The notes: generated by a model from the letters alone, not told the origin. A stretch of DNA of 64,000 bases from Doris montereyensis (GCA_037039925.1 JAXRKP010000017.1:685386-749385); one strand, 5' to 3'; numbered from the stretch's first letter, positions 20,080 to 55,915 are shown. Numbers and translations: made by a program.

Positions 20080-20860
20080 CCTCGTGTGTAGCTTTTCAAC
20101 ATCACATGAGGACTTCCAGTTGGTGCTATTTAATCGGGTCTCTGTTCTTTTATATCAGCATATAAATTGAAGTTGAAGCAATTCTGCTGGGAAATCAGAA
20201 GACAAGTCCTTTGAATACACACCAGCAAGTCTTCAAATACCAACATCGATGATATCTTCATCAGAAATAATAAGAGTCATAGCATACTCAGTCAAAACAT
20301 CAAACATATGCAACGCGCCGAGGAGTAGCCTCAATACTCAATACATTTTTGAAGTGCACTTTTCAGTAGATCGATAATGACATAAAAAGTTTTTTTAACT
20401 TTTGCTGGCCCGACAACTCTTCTACTTCTACAGCATCTGTGACATCTCCATCACTTCACTGACACTGACATGCTTCTAACGCTTGGGTACTCGTTGACTT
20501 TCAGAATTTGTATGCACTGCTACCACAGCTAGCACTTGCCTGATGCTCATGATGGTCAAACTAAACTCGTCATTTATCCAAAATTGTCACAAGCTCTTCA
20601 AAAGAGTAATAGTAATAGAATCAGCTGGTGTTGATTTGATGGTGGGAATGTACACGCTTAAGTTGAAGCGCTGCAAAACGTTATTTCAAAGTTCACAAAT
20701 TAGGACAACTTCAATGGTGTCCAAATGTTTAGCCAATCCATCTGCTTCATTCCGTGCGCCATTCTGGGTAACATGCCCAGAAATTTCCAGGAGAGCATTT
20801 TGTATCTGGTGGTATCCCTGAAAACTGCCTATGTGGCATCAACTCGGGTAGATTATCGAG
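20080..20860 (-). pseudogene. hAT-superfamily (ZMYM/DUF4371-like) transposase remnant
   Basis: Minus-strand frames, read from about 20860 down, give the TRxDATxAVF region, GYHQIQNALLEISGHV, QNGARNEADGLAKHLDTIEV, VLICEL then LQRFN, and near 20200 VYSKDLSSDFPAELLQLQF. This order matches the middle to C-terminal part of hAT-type transposases of the 'zinc finger MYM-type 1-like' group. Multiple stops and frameshifts are present. The catalytic start and the dimerisation C-terminus are missing. Confidence 0.65.
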
Positions 20861-21557
<697 letters not shown>

Positions 21558-21762
21558 ACACACATGCACACGCTCACATAGGGTCTGCAATAGAAGATTA
21601 GCAGAAGCGTGGCGTAGCCATTATATATTGTAGGTGGTGCCACGTTAAAACAAACCCTGTCATTGTCATAATATCATACTTGCAGACAACTGATATAAAT
21701 CATAAAACACGATGTAGTACAATCTACAATGTAATAACACCTCCGCAAACTTTTGAACAGAG

Positions 21763-21843
21763 AGAGACAGACAGACAGACAGACTCAGACAGAGACAGAC
21801 AGGCAGCAGACAGAGATAGACAGACAGGCAGCAGACAGAGAGC
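21763..21843 (+). repeat. (CAGA)n-rich tract
   Basis: Imperfect GACAGACAGACAGA and AGGCAGCAGACAGAGA units. Confidence 0.85.
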
Positions 21844-23726
21844 GAGTCCGCAACCCCACATTGGTGTGTATCAGCATTACAGCATTTAGAACTAGTCTTT
21901 GGCTAAGTCTACATGACGAGGATCTCGATAAAAATAAAATTCGTCTGTCAGCAGGCACGCGTGCGCTACATCAGTTCGAGGGTGGAAGTAGATTGGTGCC
22001 TGGCTCCAAATATTTTTTTGTGTACATGCTAAGAAGAGAATACCACGACCTTTGCCCCTATGCCAGGAATATTTCTGTACAGTTAACTAAGCTTTCTTGA
22101 TTCCCATTGCTAGAGAGCACCACAGGAGAAAGTTAGAGTGAGAGGTAGGAGAAACGACTACAGGTCGCGCGTGATGTCACCAGTGGCGAAACCTGATAGT
22201 GAACGGCCCTGCAGAGAACTGTAGTGTGAAACTGGTTTTGTGTGTGTGTGTGTTGGTAAAGCAAGTCGATGCGATGGGTGTTGCAAAGAAATCGTAGTAG
22301 TACCTTCTTGATGTATTGCAATATTTTACAGATGGTTCATGGCACCAAAAAGCAAACAGAACAAGCCCCTGAAAATTAGTATACAGCATCCTTGATCAAT
22401 GCAAGCACATGTTGTATTGTGTTTATATTACATGTGGGACTTTTCTGCTACACGAGTATTGATTTTTGTTTTCAAAGTCACGTGTTATTACTTTGGCGTT
22501 ATTCACATATACTTGATAGACATTTTCGGGCTTGACTTGAACTAATGAAGTGAAGCTTCTTTGATTTGAGTTTATCTGATGATATCTGAGACTCAATTTC
22601 AACTGTGGTTGCAACTGGTAGGTTATTCTTTTTTCCTTTCCCTTATTCATGTATCTTTAATCTTGCTGTTTCCTCTCACTTGATATCATTTAGGGAAGAA
22701 ATAGAGAAGAAAACATGAAAACTATGATGGAAATTAGTGACTGCGATAAAAGAAGATGAAGAATGTTTAGAGGTGAGAAGAGGTGGGCTTGGATGTAAAG
22801 AAATGAAAAATAAATGAAAAGACAGACAGATGATTCACTGGTTTTTATTTGTTCTTGAAGAATGTTTGTGTATAATTATTTGGCTAGAGTCTGATTTGGC
22901 GGTGAAAATGGCAATGATCTGTTGAAATGAAATAACTGCAATTGGATCTGGTTTTTATTTGTTCTTGTGTTGTTTTGTTTGTGTGTGTATAATTTTTCAT
23001 AGTATGTTTTATACAATAAGAGGATGATTGCACTTTAATGGCTAAACATATATGTTTTATACAAAAAGTAAACCCATAGGTAGCTATCATACCAGGACTC
23101 GAACTCCGAGGCCCCGATTTTCAGGCCAGCAATTTAAGGGGGCGATAAAGTTCATGGTTTTTTCAGAGCTTGTCCCCATCTCTGAAGACATTCAGGTTGC
23201 TCTTAATATGGATCATCAGGACATTTCAACAATGACTTGATGCTACAAAGAATGTATGCAGGCGCTGTGATAATATAAAAAGAAATGAAACTGCTTCAAT
23301 GCAACAATCCAACGCTGATTGATTAACTAAATTCAAAGAGTGGGCAGTGCAAGGAATATTATAGTCCACTAAACTATTTTTTGTTTTCCAAGATTTTCTT
23401 CATGCCATTGTAAATACTGTAAATGCCAGACATATTGCTGGCATAATATATGACCACGGCAATTTTCAAAGTTGATGTCCTTATCAATTAATTATTGAAG
23501 TTGTGTCAGTAAGATTCTGCCCTGTGTGACTGGAAAATTTGATGAATTTCAGACATTACTCCACAGGTTGGCTATCCATCATTAGGATATATGGACAGAG
23601 AAGAATGATGGCTAGCTGGTCTGTATGGGTAATATCTGGAGTGGAATCCACTGAAACTGAGAAGTAACGTGACATTGCAATTTCACCCTTAATGAAACAA
23701 TAATTACATCATAGGAATTTATCCCC
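21844..23726. other. Intergenic DNA; one tRNA-like SINE head
   Basis: At 23083-23145 the minus strand has GGAGTTCGAGTCCTGG, a B-box-like motif after GCTGGCCTGAAAATCGGGG, suggesting a truncated tRNA-derived SINE. Otherwise AT-rich with a (GT)n run at 22239-22253. No gene was recognised. Confidence 0.4.
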
Positions 23727-24142
23727 CGGGCAGTGGACAGGAAAGCACCTGTACGGGGAGTAGATGATCCCGCCCTCCAGAAGTCTCCTGCTGCCTTGCA
23801 GGCGGGTTTTGGCCGACCAAAGGCTAAGGGAGTTAACTCTGACAGAAAACAACCTGCTGCCTTGCAGACCGGCCTTGGTTGACCAAAGGCTAGGGAGTTA
23901 ACCCTGACAGAAAATAACAACCTGCTGCCTTGCAGGCTGGTCTTGAATGACTTCTTAAGGCTAAGGGAGTTAACCCTGACAGAAAATAACAAGGCCTGGT
24001 AGGGGGCATCAAGATGGCAGCCCCACCATCAACCTAGGGTACAGTGGGCTAATCCCCTGCTTATCCGAAATCATCGGATTCAGAGAAATAAATATAATAT
24101 AACCGGCTTGATCTTTCGAAGACGAACTTGGAAACGAATACA

Positions 24143-24370
24143 GACTGTGGGTTAGCTTGGTTGGTAGCACGCTTTCTTTTCATGGCGAGGCGAAGGGTGC
24201 CGATGCAGAGGTCTCGGGTTCGATTCCCATGGTGGCCAGGATTTTTTTCTGTCTATTCCTTTTATCTGTCTTGTCTTTGTTCCTATGGGGCTTTCATATC
24301 ACCTTGTGTCATTACCCTCACTTCCAACATGGCCCTTGCCTCACTGTTTGTGTTTATCTACAGTGAAAGT
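24143..24370 (+). mobile_element. tRNA-derived SINE inside LINE copy 3
   Basis: TTAGCTTGGTTGGTAGC (A box) and GGTTCGATTCCC (B box) are about 40 bp apart as in a tRNA promoter, followed by an unrelated T/C-rich body. It replaces the endonuclease part of the LINE. No tRNA cloverleaf is complete, so it is not a tRNA gene. Confidence 0.65.
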
Positions 24371-24748
24371 TATTAAAACACAGATGGATGTGAATGATAG
24401 CACAATAGAAGAAAAGTGGTGGATGTATAAAGAAACACTCATCAGTTGTACTGAAGAGGTCTGTGGTAGGAAACAAATTAAAACAGATAGGAAAAGAACA
24501 GCATTGTGGAATGAGAATGTCAAGACAAAGATCAAACTAGAAGAAATACTTGCAGACAAAAAGACCGGAGGATGGGATAGATTATGTGAATAAAAGAACG
24601 GGCGCCAAAGAGGAGGTTAGGGAAAGCAAGACAGGGATAATGATAAAAGTTTGGACAAAGACTTCAAGAAAGTTAACAAGGAAATCAAAAGCTGTTCTGG
24701 GGGGGGGGGGGGGCAATGGGGAGCATGTGAAAGACCAAAGAATGCCCA

Positions 24749-25402
24749 GTGCGACAAATTGAGAATGCCAAGGGAGAAATAGTGAAAGGGGACATCGAAA
24801 TCATTGAAACATGGAGAAAGTATTTTCATCAATTACATCCCCCCAGAAAGTATGAAACAAGGAGTAAAGATCAATTAGTAAGAGTAACAAGTAATCCAGA
24901 GGAGACAGCTGAAGATGTAGATATATCAATGGAAGAAATCCAAACAGCTATTAGAAAAGTGAAATTAGGAAAGGCCACAGTAGCAGATCAAGTTTATCCA
25001 GAAATGATTAAAAACCAAAGGAGAGAGGCAGACAAACTACTACAGGCAATATGCCAACAAGCATGGAACTCCAAACAGGTGCCAGACGACTGGGAAAAGA
25101 GAACGGTAGTACCAATACATAAGAAAGGATCAACTATGGAATGCTCAAACTATAGAGGTATGTTATTACTTAGCGTTCCAGGAAAAATATATGCCAGGAT
25201 ACTGGAAGTGAGACTAGGGAAAAGAGTAGAGGATCAGATTGAGGGGCATCAGAGTGGATTTGGACCGGGAGGAAGTGTGCAGGACCACATATTTACAATT
25301 AGACAAATAATAGCAAAATTCCTTGAGAGAAACATTGACTTGCACCTGTGTTTTATTGACTTAGAAAAGGCATTTGACACTGTGAGGAGGGACGAACTGT
25401 AG
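24749..25402 (+). pseudogene. LINE reverse transcriptase, N-terminal and finger domain
   Basis: 217 codons: KVKLGKATVADQVYPEMIKN (KAxGxDxIxxEM block), VPIHKKGSTMECSNYRGMLL, SVPGKIYARILEVRL, HQSGFGPGGSVQDHIFTIRQ and LCFIDLEKAFDTVRRDEL (palm motif A, FIDxxKAFD). The catalytic Asp of motif A is present. The frame ends in TAG before motif B. Confidence 0.85.
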
Positions 25403-25557
25403 CATTCCTAGGAAGAACACAATGTAGAGCAAAATTTAATAGAAGCCATTAAAAGTTTTTACAATAAACCAACATGTGCTTTGAGAGTAGCGGGAAATGT
25501 ATCTGAATAATTTGATGTAGATATAGGAGTAAGACAGGGTGTATCCTAAGTCCTCTT

Positions 25558-25839
25558 TTGTTTATCACATTTATGGATTCAGTCCTAAAGGCATCCTCAA
25601 GAATAAAGAAAATGAATGTAGGTATTTGGAAGCTCAGACCAGTAAATGTATCAGTGCTTTCATTTGCCGATGATTTGGTTATTTTTGGAAAATCTGAGGG
25701 TGACCTTCAGTCGAATATCAACATTATAAACAATGAACTAAATAAAGGAGGAATGAGAGTAAATGCAGAGAAAACCAAAACATTCCTAGCAACTAGGGAA
25801 GCTAAAACACAAAATCTTAAATTGGGCAGGGAGAATTAA
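25558..25839 (+). pseudogene. LINE reverse transcriptase, palm motif C
   Basis: Contains VSVLSFADDLVIFGKSEGDL, the FADD catalytic box, and MRVNAEKTKTFLAT of the thumb. It is separated from the N-terminal frame by a stop at 25402 and a frame change near 25540. Confidence 0.85.
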
Positions 25840-25932
25840 GCACATGTTCAAAACTACAATTACTTAGAAGTAATGATGTAACTCAGAGGGAAAACTAAAA
25901 GAGAAAAAATCAACCAGAGAATCCAAAAGGCA

Positions 25933-26340
25933 ATGACAATATATAACCATCTAGGAAATGCATTTGTAGGGAAACACAAATTGTCAACAACAACAAAAAT
26001 GGCAGTATACAACATAGTTTACTGTCTTACTCTCCTCTATGGTAGTGATACTCGGACCTTAGACAGTAGGGAATACAATAGAGTACAAGCAGCTGAAATG
26101 AAATATCTAAGAAGGATAGTAGGGAAAACTAAAAGAGACAAGATCGGAAACACAACAATAAGAGATCAAACCAAAGCAGATAGCATAAAAACTAAGATAG
26201 AAATAAATCCATTGAGATGGTTTGGGCGTGTAAACAGAATGAATGACAATAGAATAGCTAAATCAGTATACAGTGCTAAAGCCCAAGGTGAGAGACCAAA
26301 AGGAAGATCTCGGAGAGAGTGGGAAGAGGATAGAACATAG
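25933..26340 (+). pseudogene. LINE ORF2 C-terminal region
   Basis: MAVYNIVYCLTLLYGSDTRT, EMKYLRRIVGKTKRDKIGN, then PLRWFGRVNRMNDNRIAKSV and GRSRREWEED form the typical C-terminus of craniata-type LINE proteins, ending at TAG 26338-26340. Confidence 0.8.
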
Positions 26341-26467
26341 AGGTTTGGCTTTTTTGAAGGAAACAGAAAATGCCAGGACAGGGCATCCTGGAGAAAGATC
26401 ATCTCGGGCATCTGAACCATCTGAAACCATACACCGAAAGGTAGAATAGGAACTGAGAAAGAAAGGA

Positions 26468-27048
26468 ATTCATTCCTATAAAGTTGATTTTGACATTCTT
26501 GATTGGCATGAGTACGGATGTGCTGCGACAAAAATGGATCACATTGCCCTATCAGTTGTCTCTTGGGTCAACAATTTCATTACAAGATCTACTACTCGAA
26601 CACAACGTGGCAGAACATTTTCCCAACAGTTGCGCTGCTCCAGCATATTGCGATGCAATTGCTCATCAAGATGAAGAAGGATGCCATATTTATTTACTTA
26701 AAAATGGAGGAAAGCATTTTTTGTCACCCCCTGATAATTATCATGCAATGAAACGTGTGCGGTTGATGCATGATGCTGGCAAGTCTAACTTCTTTATTTT
26801 CTGTCCTCCTTTCACACATTTTTCTTCTTTTTGTATCCTCTAAATCCGTCTGATAACATTGTATGCCTACATGGAGGGCGGTATGAATTCCAATCAAACA
26901 AATTAGCCTACCAATAAGAAATAAAACTTAGACGTCTGTATGTCTGGATCAATTACGATTAGTATTTTGTCTCCTCAAAACATAAGTGTGGTTCTTTCAA
27001 TAACAGGAAGTCAATCATAGAGTTTCGAGTCAGTGTTGACATAACAAA
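26468..27048. other. Upstream flank of TMEM30A
   Basis: An open frame at 26484-26843 has mixed composition but no recognisable family. The last 60 bases before the ATG are the likely 5' UTR of TMEM30A; no TATA box or other promoter element can be claimed. Confidence 0.4.
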
Positions 27049-47311
<20,263 letters not shown>

Positions 47312-48395
47312 CTTGACATCATCTAACTTGCTGTATTTGATTGGTCTCTCAATTCTAACCACCCCCTCCCCCGCTGCCCCCTCCGTGGCTGAAATATATG
47401 TGATCACCCTATTCCTTTTTATCCTATATAATGCGTAGTAACACCGTTGGATTTTGGCCTTTCCTCATCTTTTTTTCCCTAACACAAAATTATTCACTTT
47501 TTGCTGCAGATAACTTTGAGCTAACTCCTTTTTTTTTCTCTTCTCCTTCTTACTAAATAAAAAGGAGGGAAAATGCTACAGTAGGCTGATAGCTGATCTA
47601 GAAGAATGGTTATAAATAGGAAAAGAGAGGCTTTAGTGGAACAAGAAGCGGCAGGTTTTTTCCCCTGGATGGACCAGTCTACAGAAAAGAGAAGAGAGAA
47701 CAATAAGAAAATTTAAAGTTTCTTTTATTCACAATTTGAGGAGCCGATGGCTCAGTCAATAAAGTGTGTGACTCCTACCCAGGAGACCTGAGTTTGATTC
47801 CCAGTCCAGGTGAACATTGTCAGGCTGACACAACAATGAAATGGATAACTTTGTCTTTTCAGGCTTTGTCAAAGCAAGATCAGTATAGAAAGCAATGGCA
47901 ATATGACACATTAAGCCACAAGCCTAGAAATATCAGGTTTCTACCTTTGATTATCCCACGCTCAACTTTGTTGAGTATAAATACTCTGTCTCTTTTTTAT
48001 AATTAATGGTCATATTTTTCTCTTTGAGGCTTTATTTTGTGTAAATGAAACTGACTTAGTGCATCCTTATGCTGTTGAGTGCATTCCATCACTTTACGAT
48101 TATGGTAGTTTTCAAGGGCCTTGCAAGCCTACCTTATGTCTTAGCATTCTAAATGGGTGAACAAGTGGATCTCAAGGGAAGCCGCCATTCGGACAGATTG
48201 TAAAAAGGCAGGGCAGCACTTTTACGCGCCTGATGGCTGAAGTTTACCCATGTATCATTCCCTCGTTGTTCTCTCTCTCTCTTTTTTTGTTGCTGATGAC
48301 GGGCAGAACAGGGTGGTGGGCAAGCTGAAATACCGCTCTCTTGTCTTATGCCTCTTAGGTCTCTATATTCCTAATTGTAACTCTTCTTCTTCTTC
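47312..48395. other. TMEM30A 3' flank with tRNA-derived SINE head
   Basis: 47739-47830 holds GATGGCTCAGTCAATAAAG (A box) and GAGTTTGATTCCCA (B box), about 40 bp apart, as in tRNA-derived SINEs of the type at 24143. The rest could be 3' UTR or intron; no further ORF was recognised. Confidence 0.5.
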
Positions 48396-48397
48396 AT

Positions 48398-50982
<2,585 letters not shown>

Positions 50983-51296
50983 ACAGGGGACTCAATAGTC
51001 CAGAGGCAAGGTGTTAGCCTCTCAACCAAGGGTCGTGGGTTTGAGCCCCGCCGTTGGTTGAACAATTTTCTTAATTTTTTTAGAGGAGTAAAATCTACCC
51101 TTCTGGTCCAGGTAGGTGGATTGACACCTAGTCCTATCGGAGACGGACAAAAAAGGAGGTCCCATGTGCAGATCACTACAATGTGCATGTTAAAGATTTC
51201 TTGGCTGTTTACAAGGCAGTCTGGACAAAATTTAAAAATCCTACCCAAAACCCCAGAGATCATCTTAGTTGTGGATGTGGGTAAATCAAATTAAAT
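50983..51296 (+). mobile_element. SINE family A, near full length, plus orientation
   Basis: tRNA-like head GGGACTCAATAGTCCAGAGG then TGTTAGCCTC and the B box GTGGGTTTGAGCCC. The body runs through GTCCAGGTAGGTGGATTGAC and GGAGGTCCCATGTGCAGATC and ends AATCAAATTAAATCA. It shows the family's start and end most clearly. Confidence 0.85.
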
Positions 51297-52440
51297 CATT
51301 TTTACACTTTATCTTGGTTGTAATAATTTTGCTTTTGTTGTTTTGTTCAATTAAAAGTTTCCACTTTTAATTTTTAAATTTTTGTTTTGTTTTGTTCCTT
51401 TTAAGGTATTTAATATTATATGATGAACTTTTCAAAACAAGAATTGGTTGGTGTGTGTGAGACAGACAAACAGTGTGAAAAGGAGAGAGAGACAGACAGA
51501 GTGAGAGGCCGACAGACAGACAATGTGAAGAGAAAAAAGTAGAGAGAGTGAGGTGTAATTAACATTTTTCCCACTCCCAACCCACCCGAGGCAGCTTGTG
51601 TGCAGTGAAATCTTGAGATACCCAAAAGTTTTCCCTATCCATTTCAATGCCATATATGACACCATATATTTATCTACTTTCAGTCTTGTTGCAGTTTGAT
51701 GCCAGATGTAATTTTATAGGGGCCAACATAGACTGCAGCTAGCTCGCTGTTTCTACTGTTTTGCTCCATTGTTTTGCTGCGGGACAACTGCTGTGGTTCA
51801 TTTGGTTGTCCTTAGCAAGCAACACACAGCAGATAGCAGACAGCCGTGGTCTGAGTTGGCTCCAAGCCCTTTGTCCAGCTAGTGCTTTTCCTCAGATAAC
51901 TTTGAAAAAAAGTTTTTTTTTTGCATATCAGCTATACATTAATCGTAGATATCAAATTCCCCATGTATGGATAGACCATTTAAGAAAAGAATGAAAATTA
52001 TTCTTTACATCATGTTCTGTTTGTTTTTGATGAGAACTGTTTTCACTCTGCGTTTCATATAATGTCATTGACTAACCGTATTATCATAATACATCTTACA
52101 TAACACCGTCATCCATTAATAACAAATATAAAATTTTTGTCCTTTTAGCCTTTTATTTGCCTGCCTCTCTGTCTCTGTCTGTCTATTTGTCTCTCTGTCT
52201 CTTTTCCTCCCCAATTTACTATCCACCTTCTGGCATTTCTTCACTTTATCTTTGTGCTGTGTTTCCTGCCTGTGGATACCATCTATTCGTTGTAATAGTT
52301 GGATCTTGATTTCTTTTCTGAACTCTTGTGAACTCTTGTGAAGTTCATAAGTTTGTCCCAGCAACTTTTATTTTTTATTTTCAAATTCTTTTTCAGATGC
52401 AGATGATTAAACTGTGGTTGATAACAACCGTGTTACATTA
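51297..52440. other. No gene seen; possible alternative terminal exon at 52397
   Basis: 51460-51550 is (GACA/GA)n-rich. At 52396 TTCTTTTTCAG precedes GATGCAGATGATTAA-type sequence, which would give DADD-stop after the TMEM30A exon 8 phase. Confidence 0.35.
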
Positions 52441-53354
52441 AGTTTGCACCACTGTTGTGTTTTTGATATTAATTTGAATATGTTAACATTAACTAATGGA
52501 GACTAATGGAACGTTTCTGACTACAAATTTATTATTAGATTATAGGTTTAATGAGAACCAGAATCTTTATTTACCTGTGGACAATTTGGACATGCTGGTG
52601 TCATCAAAACATAGTGTTAAAAAACAACCTAAGGAAATAAATGTTGGGAATAATTGGCAGAGATTTTTCAACTTTTTACAACTTAGTTGGGGGGTTTTTT
52701 GGTTGGGTTATGTTTGAAAAAAAAAAAAATGCTGTTAATTACAACTGATCAATAAAAATAAATAAATTTTAGTGAAAGGTATCTAGCAATGGGTGATGGC
52801 CCTTCACATTATGGGATATTGGATTTACAACCGAGGGGGGTGGGGGGGGGGTGGGGGTGAAAGAGTGAGAAACAAAACTCCTTCTCTGTCTGAACCATTT
52901 CCAAACATCTTTTAAGTTATTCGTGCATGATATTTCATTATGTAACTTTGTGTTTTACTAACATTGACATGTACTGCCATCGCTTCCACCATCCACTCCC
53001 TCAGTAGATCTATGTCCCAGCATTGTTTTAAACCTTTTATTAACGAAATATTGGAAGAGAGGATATTGTCCTTGTAGGCACAAAACCCACCCCACAAAAA
53101 GAAATCAATTTATTACACTAGTAAATCTAGTATTAATCCATACAGAAACAATCTTCATGATTTAATTTATTTGTTTATTTTTGTATTAAAATTTTTGTTC
53201 TTGTTTTTGTCTTCTGCCCTGCACCTTATGTATTTTAGTCTAAAGGATGCATGGCTATAGTCAGAGATAGTTGATGCAGGTAAATCAGTTGCTGCTATAT
53301 TATACTATAGTGTTACAGGGCTTTTCAGTTTATTTTTTCTCTCTCTCCCTCCTT

Positions 53355-53444
<90 letters not shown>

Positions 53445-53990
53445 GTCTCTCTCTCTCTCTCTGTTTGCACCACTGTTGTGTTTTTGATAATTAATTTGAA
53501 TGCTTCTATTAAACGAAGGTTAACATTAACTAATGGAGAACTAATGGAAAGGATTTCATAATTTGACTCATTGTTTATTATTTTTTATTCAGAAAATCCC
53601 ATTATTACGACTAGTACTGAAATGTATTTTTTATTATGGGGTAGCAGAATCCTTTCACAATGTTTTTGAGCCAGCTGTCTTTGTATTAAGAACATTCCTT
53701 ATCCATTGTTATTAAAAACATAGTGTTAAAAAACAACCTATTTAACACTGTTGTTAAATTGTTTTTTAATTTAGACAGACTGTTATCACATAGTGTAATT
53801 TTTCCCTTATTGGGGTTGTTGAAAAAAAAAAATTTCTTAATTGTCAAGATTTTGTAATACATATCAGGGTGTTGTTTGTGTACAAGATTTGAGACAGACT
53901 GTAAATCATATTAGTGAAGTTATTGCACTTGATATTTCATTATGTTGTAATATCACATAGTGTAATTGTAAGAAATATTGGATTGACTAC
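52441..53990. repeat. Diverged tandem segmental duplication, about 1.0-1.1-kb offset
   Basis: GTTTGCACCACTGTTGTGTTTTTGAT occurs at 52444 and 53463, AACATAGTGTTAAAAAACAACCT at 52609 and 53717, and GATATTTCATTATGT at 52928 and 53930. The order is kept, so one block was duplicated; the copies then diverged, and a CT tract (53355-53462) lies at the junction. Confidence 0.7.
53355..53462 (+). repeat. (CT)n microsatellite
   Basis: CT run with two GTCT interruptions near 53437-53450. Confidence 0.97.
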
Positions 53991-54345
53991 AAGATTTAGA
54001 CAAGATTTAGATTCCCAACATTTCCATATGTTGATTACAAGATTTAGACAGACTGTTATCATAGTGTAATTGTAATATCGTTGACTACAAGATTTACAGA
54101 TAGTGTAATTGTAATATCGTTGACTACAAGATTTAGACAGACTGTTATCACGTAGTGTAATTGTAATATCGTTGACTACAAGATTTAGACAGACTGTTAC
54201 ACGTAGTGTAATTGTAATATCGTTGACTACAAGATTTAGACAGACTGTTATCCATAGTGTAATGGTAATTGTAATATCGTTGACTACAAGATTTAGACAG
54301 ACTGTTATCACATAGTGTAATTGTAATATCGTTGACTACAAGATT
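53990..54345 (+). repeat. Minisatellite, 51-57-bp unit, about 7 copies
   Basis: Unit GTTGACTACAAGATTTAGAC then AGACTGTTATCACATAGTGT and AATTGTAATATC. Copies begin near 53982, 54031, 54080, 54119, 54171, 54222, 54278 and 54331; the third is short. Confidence 0.9.
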
Positions 54346-54647
54346 TTCCCAGTGTGCGGGTTGCTGCTGATTTCAGCTTTTCTCTGACATCTCAAAAGGG
54401 AAGAAGAGGCATGCTGTATGAAGCTCCCGTGTTATGTGCTGGTCACCACTGCTCTGCTCTACTAGCAGTATTGTCATTACTTTTGTCCTCATCTTCATTA
54501 TCATTAATATTATTATTATTATTAGTATCGATATTATTTCCATCGTCAACTTCATCATCATTATATTATTATTATTGTTATTGCTATTATCTTTATTAAA
54601 AATATTTTTTTATTCACTTAGTATTATTATTACTACCCATTACAACA

Positions 54648-54683
<36 letters not shown>

Positions 54684-54730
54684 CACTGTCATCATCATTA
54701 TAATAATAATGATAATAAATATTATTACAC
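54346..54730. repeat. (ATT)n/(TTA)n-rich tract
   Basis: 54495-54730 is dominated by ATT/TTA triplets, purest at 54648-54682. Confidence 0.85.
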
Positions 54731-55564
54731 TCAAACCTCGTTATACCACCAACTGTTGTGCCAATGGTAACTTGGTGTTATAAAGGAAATGGTGTTATAA
54801 TGAAAACACCGTTTTTCAGTATTGCAATGAGGGAGATAATCAATATTTGACTAATCAAGTAGAAAAAGAAAAAGTTCACTGACAAGACAACGTTGGCCTT
54901 CGCGTGTGAAAAGACTATTTTAGTATGATTTCTATTACAGTCCACAAAAAAACCCAACAAAAACATAACCCCAACAAACAAGCCCCCCAAAAGACTGACA
55001 GAAACCCCTAACTCGAAATGGATTAGCCTAGTTTATGATACTGCTGTGAAACAAAGTTCTTGCCACTCAATTGGATCCAATCATAGCCATGTTTATCCCC
55101 CACACCCCTAAGCCACTAGCAGGATAGATGACGCCATCAGGGCCTAGGCCTACCATGTTGCTCTTTATTCGGCTGACCTGGGCCCAAACAGTGGACAACA
55201 AAGTTGTCTCCAAACCTTCAGTACTCTCATTCTGATTAAGAAGAAGTCTTGTGTCACTAGTTAGTATCATTGTCACTTCTGTAAGTGTAGGAATTACCAA
55301 GACACACATGCCAGTCTGTGTGTATCTGTGGCCAAACCAAACTAGATTCTACTTTGCATCACTTTGGAGAAGGGGTGTGGGGATGCATGGTGACGGTAGA
55401 ATGAGTTGTATTTTACAATAGTTGGTAAGGAACGTTGATGCCAAATCATTGGCGGATGTGTAATGAGCCATTTCATTGTTTTTGTACAGTGTCAGATTCG
55501 TACCAAGGTTGAAAAGCTGGTGACAAGTGAGAATGGCGGTGTAACGGGGGCAGTATAATGATGT
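54731..55564. other. Possible pogo-like element end; otherwise unassigned
   Basis: ACTCAAACCTCGTTATACCA at 54729 resembles pogo/Tigger termini (CAGTAAAACCTCGTTATA). A matching right end was not convincing. A minus-strand open frame at 55067-55309 has no recognised family. Confidence 0.35.
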
Positions 55565-55569
55565 TTGAG

Positions 55570-55679
55570 TATTATTATTATTATTATTATTATTGTTTTT
55601 ATGAAATTATTAGTTTTTGTTATTATTGTTATTATTTTCATTTCTACTACTATTACTACTACTACTACTACTACTACTA

Positions 55680-55758
<79 letters not shown>

Positions 55759-55761
55759 TAT

Positions 55762-55808
<47 letters not shown>

Positions 55809-55845
55809 TTACTACTACTACTACTATTACTGCTACTACTACTAT

Positions 55846-55911
<66 letters not shown>

Positions 55912-55915
55912 CATG
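55570..55915 (+). repeat. (ATT)n then (CTA)n microsatellite, about 270 bp of CTA
   Basis: 55644-55912 is nearly pure CTA/ACT with a few TTA and TGC variants. Long frames here are repeat artefacts. Confidence 0.97.

Larger units (their letters stand above)
23727..26467 (+). mobile_element. LINE family 1, copy 3 (longest)
   Basis: The 5' UTR begins CGGGCAGTGGACAG and has three monomers of 66-68 bp starting at 23788, 23854 and 23922, each with CTGCTGCCTTGCAG and GGCTAAGGGAGTTAAC. The endonuclease domain is missing: at about 24146 the leader gives way to a tRNA-derived SINE and resumes in the EN-RT linker at about 24370. RT, thumb and C-terminal regions follow (24749-26340), and the GAAA-rich 3' end is near 26467. 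The 3' portion is the best preserved of the family in this window. Confidence 0.85.

Noticed and set aside
23612..23992. 126-codon minus-strand frame with a repeated motif
   Set aside because: Antisense of the LINE 5' UTR monomers.
24143..24240. tRNA gene
   Set aside because: A and B boxes fit, but no full acceptor stem or cloverleaf closes and a SINE body follows. The same applies to 47739-47830, 50983-51060 and 23083-23145.
26484..26843. 119-codon frame upstream of TMEM30A
   Set aside because: Mixed composition is suggestive, but no motif, splice partner or family was recognised; left as unassigned flank.
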